Of a DNA stretch of 8,919 nucleotides, positions 1-5,070 are shown in pieces. The DNA comes from Bacteroides sp. (GTDB lineage Bacteria; Bacteroidota; Bacteroidia; Bacteroidales; GCA-2748055). The stretch spans positions 1-8,919 of the forward strand of contig DSDZ01000499.1 in assembly GCA_011048475.1 (NCBI GenBank), given 5' to 3'. A model generated the notes under the pieces. It searched no databases. It was not told where the DNA came from and was given only the letters and a program-made list of their open reading frames with translations. A program made the translations under genes and the position numbers. Position 1 is the first letter of the stretch; the number at the start of each line of letters is the position of its first letter.

Positions 1-1
1 C

Positions 2-697
2 TTCCTGGCCGTTCTGGTCATCGTGGCTGCGGGGGCCGGACTGGGGATGGGACTGAACGATGGGGGGGAGTTGTTCACCGGCCTGGCCGCCTATGAACAC
101 CATTACGCAAGCTGGTCCTCGGCCAACGGCCTCTCCGCCAAGCTGGATGCATTCATCATCGGATCGGCAAATCTTTTTTCCTCCTTCGGGATCCCTCAGA
201 AATACGGGGCCGCTTTCATCGTGGTATTCATCGTTTCGTTCGCCAATACCACCCTGGACTCTGCCACCCGGATCCAGCGGATCTCCCTGCAGGAAATCTT
301 CACGGGCAGGGATGGGACGATCCGCAGACCTTTCCACAACCGGTATATGGCCACACTCGTTGTGGTGGTGGCCGCGGCAGGAATGACTTTCTACAGGCCG
401 GGGGGACAGGGAGCCATGGTGCTGTGGCCCCTGTTCGGTTCGCTCAACCAGCTGATGGCCGCTCTGGCCCTGGGGGTGGTCACCGTCTACATGGCGGCAA
501 AGAAACTCCCCGTATTGTACACCCTGCTTCCCATGGCTGCCGTCCTGGTCCTGACGCTCTGGGCCATGGCCGAGAACCTGGCGGGTTATGTAAAAAGCGG
601 GGAGATCCTGCTGGTGGTCATCTCGGCAATCATCCTGATCCTGACGGCCTGGCTTACCGGCAGCAGCGTATCAGCACTGCTGCGGAAGAGGCATTAG
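2..697 (+). CDS. cstA: Carbon starvation protein CstA family carrier, C-terminal part (5' end outside window)
   Basis: Only the last 231 residues are visible; the frame is open from the left edge. CstA-family proteins are inner-membrane carriers linked to peptide and pyruvate uptake during nutrient limitation. Two family signatures are seen: NTTLDSATRIQR at visible residues 82-93 and LWPLFGSLNQLMAAL at 141-155. At least five hydrophobic stretches fit membrane helices, around residues 65-85, 117-132, 137-165, 172-195 and 200-222. The protein ends in a short basic tail (LLRKRH), as expected for a cytoplasmic C-terminus. The stop TAG at 695-697 overlaps the stop of the opposing acylphosphatase gene. 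The family call is secure; the substrate cannot be told from sequence, and the missing N-terminal half prevents judging whether this is the long or short CstA form. Confidence 0.92.
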   Translation, partial: FLAVLVIVAAGAGLGMGLNDGGELFTGLAAYEHHYASWSSANGLSAKLDAFIIGSANLFSSFGIPQKYGAAFIVVFIVSFANTTLDSATRIQRISLQEIFTGRDGTIRRPFHNRYMATLVVVVAAAGMTFYRPGGQGAMVLWPLFGSLNQLMAALALGVVTVYMAAKKLPVLYTLLPMAAVLVLTLWAMAENLAGYVKSGEILLVVISAIILILTAWLTGSSVSALLRKRH

Positions 698-966
698 TGC
701 CTGATCCTGAAATCACTGTACCCGGACGGTTCGGCCTCCTCCACCTCGATCCTTTCCACCCAGCCGTAACCTGGTCCTTTCCGGCACCACCGGATAAACT
801 CCAGGCAATTCTTTTCATCTCCCTCCACGGCAGTGCCCACCGTTCCGTCAGGACGGTTCTCCACCCAGCCCTTCAGATGGAGCGAACGGGCCTTTTTCAT
901 GGCCGCATACCTGAAACCCACACCCTGGACACGGCCATGCACATGGATCTGGAAATGTCGCTTCAT
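694..966 (-). CDS. acyP: Acylphosphatase
   Basis: A 90-residue cytoplasmic enzyme that hydrolyses the carboxyl-phosphate bond of acylphosphates such as acetyl phosphate or 1,3-bisphosphoglycerate. It shows the N-terminal family motif GRVQGVGFRY at residues 11-20, holding the phosphate-binding loop and catalytic Arg19, and GWVENRPDGTV at 33-43 with catalytic Asn37. The pattern GYSDFRIRH at the end matches the family's final strand. Start choice: the frame stays open to 1011, but the ATG at 966 gives MKRHFQIHVHGRVQG, the usual distance of about ten residues to the catalytic loop and the usual family length of about 90; the extra 15 residues look non-homologous. No clear Shine-Dalgarno is present. 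It converges on cstA with overlapping stops and diverges from the peroxidase gene. Function is secure from the two intact catalytic motifs; a tie to any neighbour is not evident. Confidence 0.93.
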   Translation of the reverse strand: MKRHFQIHVHGRVQGVGFRYAAMKKARSLHLKGWVENRPDGTVGTAVEGDEKNCLEFIRWCRKGPGYGWVERIEVEEAEPSGYSDFRIRH

Positions 967-983
967 GCTGTGATTCGTTTCAA

Positions 984-1011
984 TAAATATAGTCATTCGT
1001 GATGTGAACAA
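984..1011 (-). promoter_or_regulatory. Possible Bacteroidetes-type promoter for the acylphosphatase gene
   Basis: On the minus strand TATATTTA (plus-strand positions 984-991) matches seven of eight bases of the Bacteroidetes -7 consensus TAnnTTTG. A CTTG lies 17 bases further upstream (the minus-strand TTG is plus-strand 1009-1011), close to the TTTG -33 element. The -7 box ends 17 bases before the ATG at 966, which implies a very short leader, similar to the arrangement at the response regulator gene in this window. The match is short and could be chance. Confidence 0.35.
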
Positions 1012-1029
1012 GTAATCCGCAAGCTTGTT
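1007..1029. repeat. Inverted repeat in the acyP / peroxidase divergent gap
   Basis: AACAAG (1007-1012) and CTTGTT (1024-1029) are perfect 6-base inverted arms separated by 11 bases, lying near the middle of the 131-base gap between two divergent genes. No T-run follows, so it is not a typical terminator. It overlaps the candidate -33 element of acyP and could be an operator. A 6-base arm in AT-rich DNA may also be chance. Confidence 0.25.
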
Positions 1030-1097
1030 AATTGCTTTGACCGGCCTGTCTCGAAAATATTGACGGGCATGATGACAAACTTTAAAGACAGACAGAT

Positions 1098-1640
1098 ATG
1101 CGAAAACACTGGATCGGACTGCTGCTCATCATGGCCTTTCCGGTTGTGCTGACCGGACAGCAGCGCTTTCATGATTTTGTTGTGGAGGACATCCGGGGAG
1201 AGGATTTCCCTCTGGCTCAGCTGAAGGGAAAAAAAGTCCTGGTGGTGAATACGGCTTCTGAATGCGGACTAACACCTCAGTTCGAGGAACTGGAAAAGCT
1301 TTACAGGGAATACGGGAGCGACCGGTTCGTGATCATCGGCTTTCCCAGCAACGATTTTGCAGGGCAGGAACCCGGGACAAACGAGGAGATCGCTGCCTTC
1401 TGCCAGAAGAATTACGGGGTAACCTTCCCCATGATGTCCAAGATCCCGGTCCGGGGGGAGGAGACCCACCCGTTGTACCGGTGGCTGACCGAGAAGTCCG
1501 GGAACGGGGTGGAAGACAGCCGGGTCAGGTGGAATTTCCAGAAATACATGATCGATGAGGAGGGACGCCTGGTTGGACATGTGGTCCCCCGGAAAAAACC
1601 GTATCACCGGGAGATCATCTCTTGGTTAGAGGAAAACTGA
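1098..1640 (+). CDS. Glutathione peroxidase family thiol peroxidase, exported
   Basis: A 180-residue peroxidase that reduces hydrogen peroxide or lipid hydroperoxides. The GPx catalytic tetrad is complete: Cys56 in NTASECGLTPQ, Gln90 in FPSNDFAGQEPG, and Trp145-Asn146 in VRWNFQKYMID. The nucleophile is cysteine, not selenocysteine. Cys102 in AAFCQKNYGVTFP aligns with the resolving cysteine of thioredoxin-dependent GPx enzymes such as E. coli BtuE, so thioredoxin-like donors are more likely than glutathione. Residues 1-20 (basic MRKHW, then a hydrophobic stretch, then LTG before QQ) look like a Sec signal peptide, so the mature enzyme should be periplasmic. The ATG at 1098 is chosen because it supplies that signal peptide. 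The gene diverges from acyP and converges on the sensor gene with 25 bases between stops. No clear promoter box is visible upstream. Confidence 0.93.
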   Translation: MRKHWIGLLLIMAFPVVLTGQQRFHDFVVEDIRGEDFPLAQLKGKKVLVVNTASECGLTPQFEELEKLYREYGSDRFVIIGFPSNDFAGQEPGTNEEIAAFCQKNYGVTFPMMSKIPVRGEETHPLYRWLTEKSGNGVEDSRVRWNFQKYMIDEEGRLVGHVVPRKKPYHREIISWLEEN

Positions 1641-1650
1641 GCGGCACGGC

Positions 1651-1669
1651 CTGATCCGGGTCCGGTCAG
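1651..1669. terminator. Possible bidirectional hairpin between peroxidase and sensor genes
   Basis: CTGA-T-CCGG (1651-1659) faces CCGGTCAG (1662-1669), forming a stem of about seven GC-rich pairs with one bulged T and a loop of about four bases once the inner pair opens. It lies in the 25-base gap after the peroxidase stop and runs into the end of the convergent sensor gene. There is no T-tract on either side, so intrinsic termination would be weak. The position fits a shared terminator; the structure alone is modest. Confidence 0.3.
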
Positions 1670-3921
1670 AGCAGGACCAGCGAAAAGTGACGTTCCTCTT
1701 TCAGGTCGGTGAGAACCAGCATCAGGTCCCTCTTCAGTGCCTTCCCCTCCGGAAGGATCACCTCCTGGTTCTTATAAATACCGGCCGGTTTGCTGCGTGC
1801 CGGGTCCGCAAAACCGCTCACCACCCCCGAATCGTTGTCCGGATGGAACAAACCCTCCACCTTGCTGCCCAGGACATGCTCCTGCTTTAAACCCCAGATC
1901 CGTTCCGCTTCCCGGTTAAAGAACAGCACGAATCCCATGTTGTTGATGGTGATCACCGGGTAGGGCAGCTCGTTCAGCACATGGCGGTACTGCCGGACCT
2001 CGTTGCCGAATTTCAGCTTTTCCTGCCGGCGCTTTTCACCGGTTTCTTCCAGCTTCTTCCTCAGGTCAAGTCCGGCGAGCCTCAGCTCCTCCTCCTTGGC
2101 CACCAGCTGCTCGTGCTGCTTCCTGGAGGCCATCTCCATCTCCTTCTCCCTGGTGATCTCACTGGCCAGAAAGATCACTTTTTCCACTTCCCCGTACATG
2201 TCTTCCACCGAAAGCAGGGTGGCGCGGAACCAGAGTTCCTCCTCGTACCTGGAATGCATCTTCAGCTGACCCTGGAAGGGATCGCCGCTGACCACCCTCT
2301 CCCAGATTTCCCCGAAGCGCTCCTGATCCGCCGTGCCGAGGAAATCAAAGATCTTCATTTGAACCATTTCATTTTCTGCGTATTTGAAGATCTTGCCAAA
2401 AAGCGGGTTGCTCATCTGCAGCTTCCCGTCCGGGGTGAATATGGCCCTTGCATTGATCCGGTCTATGGCTTCCAGCTGTCCCTCGTAGTCCAGGCTCTGC
2501 TTTTTCTGTTCCGTGGAATCAAGCGCAAGGAATAGGATCTTTTCCACGCTGCCGTCATCCCGACGCATACAGGTATAGGTGGCGATGGTCCACAGGTCCT
2601 GACCGAGCCTGGTCTCATGCTTCATGTACCCCTCAAAATGCCTTCCCCCGCCGGCAAGCCTCTCCCACAGTGTATCGAACCATGCCCTGTCTTTCTCGTT
2701 GATAAACATAGAGATGTGTTTCCCTTCCACCTCACGGTTCCCGGAATATCCCATTTTTTTCAAAAACCGGGTGTTCGCGTAGATCAACCGGCCCTCCGTG
2801 TCGTAATCGGCCCGCATCAGGGTATGGTTCACGGTATTCGTGAAGCTGATGAATTTTTCAGCCTGCATGGCTGCTTCCCGCTGGGTCAGCTCCAGGGTGT
2901 CCATCTGCTGCCGGAGCTTTTCTTCCTGTCTCGCCAGCTGATCCGCCTGTTCCCGGGTTTCCCCGAGCAACTGTTCCGTACGCAGGTTGCTTTCCATCGT
3001 GCTGATGGTGGTGGCAATGTTCTCGGCCACCCTGCGGATGAACTGAAGCTTGTATTCTTCCATTCGCTTGAAGGAAGCGATCTCCATGATCCCGAAGACC
3101 TCCCCGTTCCAGACCAGCGGCTCAATCACAAGGAAATCGGGATTGGCCTTTCCCAGTCCGGAGGTGATCGTCAGATATCCGTCAGGGATCTGATCGGTCA
3201 CGTATCCTTTTTTTTCAAGGGCGGCAGCTCCGATCAGCCCTTCTCCCCAGGCAATGCTCTTGTCCGGAAATTTCTTGCGCCCGTAGGCATGGCATGCGAT
3301 CATCTGAAGGAATCTTTCCTCTCCCCTCCGCCTGGTCATGAAAATGGCTCCCTGATTTGCATCCAGGTATTTCACCATGGCTGAGATCACTGCGTAGGCC
3401 ATGGGTTCCGGCGACATGGCATGGGTGCGCAGAAGATCCCCGAATGTGGCCAGTCCCTCCGAAACCCAGTTGCGCTGACGCTCCTCCAGCCGTCGCTTCT
3501 GTTCCATTTGCCGGTTCTTTTCCAGGGTGTCCTTCAGCCTGTTCAGTGTTTCGGCAAGGGAGCTGTCTCCATCGCCGAATTCGATGGAGGTGTTCAGATC
3601 GCCGGCGATCAGCGAACGTGTGAAGCGCCTGATCTCATCCTTCCGTTCCGATTCCCGGTGAAGCCTTAAAACCAGTTCATTCAGATGCCTGTAGCGCTGC
3701 AGGCCTGCCAGATATCCGACGATGATCCCGAAGAAGGGGAGGAGGTCCACCAGGTAGAGGAACCGGTGCCTCCGGTGCAGCGAGGCCAGTTCCCTGAAGG
3801 TAAACTCCGATTCCAGGACCTGAAGCAGCATCAGAAGGACCATCACCGCCAGAAGGCCGCCCAGTACAAGACCGGTTGCGCCGTAACGAATGATCTTCTC
3901 TTTCCTGTCCGGATATTCCAT
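1666..3921 (-). CDS. Membrane-anchored GAF-PAS-PAS-PAS sensor protein without an output domain
   Basis: A 751-residue protein with two predicted membrane helices (about residues 11-34 and 54-76) joined by a loop of about 20 residues, followed by a cytoplasmic linker rich in charged helix (77-155). A GAF domain spans about 172-310 (ends with FGIMEIASF then VAENIATTISTMESNL). A coiled coil covers 310-358. PAS1 covers about 358-472 and PAS2 about 478-592, each ending in a related VEKxxFLA..(D/E)xT motif. A second coiled coil follows (592-645), then PAS3 (about 645-751, starting VLNELPYPVITINNMGFVLFFNREAERIWG). The chain stops right after PAS3. No His-kinase H-box or ATP-binding motifs, receiver, GGDEF, EAL, SpoIIE or methyl-accepting region is visible. 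AGGA four bases before the ATG at 3921 supports the start. It is divergent from a single-domain response regulator. It probably senses an intracellular small-molecule or redox signal and passes it by protein contact; ligand and partner are unknown. Confidence 0.85.
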   Translation of the reverse strand: MEYPDRKEKIIRYGATGLVLGGLLAVMVLLMLLQVLESEFTFRELASLHRRHRFLYLVDLLPFFGIIVGYLAGLQRYRHLNELVLRLHRESERKDEIRRFTRSLIAGDLNTSIEFGDGDSSLAETLNRLKDTLEKNRQMEQKRRLEERQRNWVSEGLATFGDLLRTHAMSPEPMAYAVISAMVKYLDANQGAIFMTRRRGEERFLQMIACHAYGRKKFPDKSIAWGEGLIGAAALEKKGYVTDQIPDGYLTITSGLGKANPDFLVIEPLVWNGEVFGIMEIASFKRMEEYKLQFIRRVAENIATTISTMESNLRTEQLLGETREQADQLARQEEKLRQQMDTLELTQREAAMQAEKFISFTNTVNHTLMRADYDTEGRLIYANTRFLKKMGYSGNREVEGKHISMFINEKDRAWFDTLWERLAGGGRHFEGYMKHETRLGQDLWTIATYTCMRRDDGSVEKILFLALDSTEQKKQSLDYEGQLEAIDRINARAIFTPDGKLQMSNPLFGKIFKYAENEMVQMKIFDFLGTADQERFGEIWERVVSGDPFQGQLKMHSRYEEELWFRATLLSVEDMYGEVEKVIFLASEITREKEMEMASRKQHEQLVAKEEELRLAGLDLRKKLEETGEKRRQEKLKFGNEVRQYRHVLNELPYPVITINNMGFVLFFNREAERIWGLKQEHVLGSKVEGLFHPDNDSGVVSGFADPARSKPAGIYKNQEVILPEGKALKRDLMLVLTDLKEERHFSLVLL

Positions 3922-3934
3922 CTGATCCTGAGTG

Positions 3935-3943
3935 CAAACACTA
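3935..3943 (-). promoter_or_regulatory. Weak promoter-like box upstream of the sensor gene
   Basis: The minus strand reads TAGTGTTTG here, which is the Bacteroidetes -7 box TAnnTTTG with one extra base between TA and TTTG. It ends 13 bases before the sensor ATG at 3921, a spacing like that of the other candidate boxes in this window. No good -33 element was found upstream. The extra base makes this a weak candidate. Confidence 0.2.
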
Positions 3944-3959
3944 AAATTAATGATAATTT
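3944..3959. repeat. AT-rich inverted repeat upstream of the sensor gene
   Basis: AAATTA (3944-3949) and TAATTT (3954-3959) are perfect 6-base arms around a 4-base spacer. The repeat lies 22 bases upstream of the sensor start, immediately upstream of the candidate -7 box. It may be an operator or simply an AT-rich promoter stretch; the surrounding genes are GC-rich, so it stands out. Confidence 0.3.
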
Positions 3960-4048
3960 CCTTGTACCCCTTCCCCGTTTTTTCAGATTATCAACAACCC
4001 CGGACAGCGCCGGTCCCCATACCTCCCAGCCACTCCGGTTCCATTCTT

Positions 4049-4061
4049 GATAAATATTATC
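4049..4061. repeat. Palindrome upstream of the response regulator promoter box
   Basis: GATAA-ATA-TTATC is a perfect 5-base inverted repeat with a 3-base centre. It sits 21 bases upstream of the TATATTTG box, where a -33 element would be expected but none is seen. That position would suit an activator-binding site. The short length leaves chance as a real alternative. Confidence 0.3.
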
Positions 4062-4082
4062 TCACCATGCTCCGCGATGGAT

Positions 4083-4090
4083 TATATTTG
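4083..4090 (+). promoter_or_regulatory. Bacteroidetes-type -7 promoter element of the response regulator gene
   Basis: TATATTTG matches the Bacteroidetes -7 consensus TAnnTTTG at every fixed position. It ends 20 bases before the ATG at 4111, implying a leader of roughly 15 bases. No TTTG or TTG is found at the usual -33 distance, so the promoter may be weak or need an activator. Confidence 0.45.
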
Positions 4091-4110
4091 TCCCGAAGCG
4101 CATACAGTCG

Positions 4111-4485
4111 ATGGAAAATCTGAGAATCCTGGTCGTGGATGACGTGTTTACCAATCGTTTTCTCCTTTCGGAGTTGATCCGCATGACGGGAAATGAGGCG
4201 GTTCTCGCCGAAAATGGCGAGAGAGCCATTGAGATCCTGAAAAACCAGCCGATCCACCTGGTTTTCATGGATATCGAAATGCCGGTAATGAACGGCGTGG
4301 AAACGACCCAGTACATCAGGAAGGAAATGGATCCGCCGCTGAACCTCATCCCCATTATCGCGCTGACAGCACACAATCCGGAACTGTTTTTCGAGGATTT
4401 TTCGGACGTGGGATTCGATGAACTGATCACAAAGCCCTATTCCATCGAGAAGATCAGGGATAAGATCCGCACCCTGGTTCCCTGA
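4111..4485 (+). CDS. Single-domain response regulator (CheY-like receiver)
   Basis: A 124-residue stand-alone receiver domain, which takes a phosphoryl group from a histidine kinase and signals through protein contact. The canonical residues are present: acidic pair Asp10-Asp11 in ILVVDD, phospho-acceptor Asp54 in LVFMDIEMPVMNG, Thr86 in IIALTAH and Lys108 in ITKPY. It ends just after the last receiver helix, so no DNA-binding or enzymatic output domain is attached. The FMDIEMPVMNG form is typical of receivers in hybrid kinases and phosphorelays. The ATG at 4111 is used because the first strand begins at residue 4; there is no Shine-Dalgarno. The gene is divergent from the output-less sensor across a 189-base gap, and no kinase is encoded in the window. 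It converges on the fRMsr gene 39 bases downstream. The fold is certain; the pathway is unknown. Confidence 0.93.
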   Translation: MENLRILVVDDVFTNRFLLSELIRMTGNEAVLAENGERAIEILKNQPIHLVFMDIEMPVMNGVETTQYIRKEMDPPLNLIPIIALTAHNPELFFEDFSDVGFDELITKPYSIEKIRDKIRTLVP

Positions 4486-4524
4486 ACGCTGCAGGGAAGT
4501 CGGGGGGATTTGCCGGTCTCCGTA

Positions 4525-5028
4525 TCAGAAAACCAGCAAGGCGATTTTTGCGAGGAACCTGGCATCTGTCGGACTGAATGCATCCGGCCGGGTCGAATCC
4601 ACATCCAGAACAGCCCTGGTTTCGGAACCTGGGCCGAACACGGGCAGGGCAATCTCCGAACGCGATCTGGGATCACAGGCAATGTGCCCGGGAAAGGCTG
4701 TTACATCGGGTACGATCACCGCTTCCGCCCGATTTGCCGCTGTCCAGCAGACTCCTTTCCCTTTTTCCAGCACCTGGCAGGCGACCGGCCCCTGGTAAGG
4801 ACCCACGACCAGAAGGTCATCTCGTAAAAGATAGAATCCGGTCCAGTAGAAATGATCCATTTTGTGGTGGAGCACCGCACAGATGGTGGCCATCCGGGCT
4901 ATGGGATCATCACATTTCTTCGTCAGCTCGCCGAGCTGGTTAATGATCCGTTCATACCTGCCTGCTTTTTTTCTTTCTTCCATGAACTGCACAAGGTTTT
5001 TCGATGCTGCAAAAATAGTGCTTTCCAT
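4525..5028 (-). CDS. msrC: Free methionine-(R)-sulfoxide reductase (GAF-domain fRMsr)
   Basis: A 167-residue cytoplasmic GAF-fold enzyme that reduces free methionine-(R)-sulfoxide with thioredoxin. All three family cysteines are present: Cys84 in GPVACQV, Cys94 in GVCWTA and Cys118 in GHIACDP, the last being the expected nucleophile. Other hallmarks are WTGFYLL (62-68), VVGPYQG (74-80), SEIALPVF (124-131) with Glu125, and VLDVDS (140-145) with the ligand-binding aspartates. One oddity is Trp95 after Cys94, where Gly is usual. Start choice: the frame is open to 5283, but the ATG at 5028 gives the normal family length and places the cysteines at the numbers I recall for the E. coli enzyme (84, 94, 118). 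An ATG at 5079 is possible but would overlap the divergent dipeptidase start. It converges on the response regulator. Symbol msrC follows the E. coli name. Confidence 0.9.
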   Translation of the reverse strand: MESTIFAASKNLVQFMEERKKAGRYERIINQLGELTKKCDDPIARMATICAVLHHKMDHFYWTGFYLLRDDLLVVGPYQGPVACQVLEKGKGVCWTAANRAEAVIVPDVTAFPGHIACDPRSRSEIALPVFGPGSETRAVLDVDSTRPDAFSPTDARFLAKIALLVF

Positions 5029-5070
5029 TTTATGATTATCTTCGTCAACTGATTGATAAAAAAATTCACC
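5029..5070. promoter_or_regulatory. Short divergent gap between fRMsr and C69 dipeptidase genes
   Basis: These 42 AT-rich bases separate the starts of two divergent genes. No TAnnTTTG box is visible on either strand, so the promoters probably reach into the opposite coding region or use poorly conserved elements. The gap includes a run of seven A residues (5058-5064) just before the dipeptidase ATG; no Shine-Dalgarno is evident. Confidence 0.3.

Noticed and set aside
424..1002. A 192-codon plus-strand frame spanning the end of cstA and antisense to acylphosphatase
   Set aside because: It runs out of frame through two well-supported genes and encodes low-complexity Pro/Gly/His-rich sequence.
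967..1011. N-terminal extension of acylphosphatase to the start at 1011
   Set aside because: The added 15 residues precede the normal family N-terminus and would cover the best promoter candidate; the ATG at 966 gives the normal length.
1037..1062. TTGACC (1037-1042) as a sigma-70 -35 box for the peroxidase gene
   Set aside because: No acceptable -10 box or TAnnTTTG element lies at the right spacing downstream.
2617..3384. A 255-codon plus-strand open frame inside the sensor gene region
   Set aside because: It is antisense to the coherent GAF/PAS coding region and its translation has no domain-like pattern.
5053..5070. TTG start for the dipeptidase at 5053
   Set aside because: The ATG at 5071 begins a standard signal peptide; the six extra residues add nothing recognisable.
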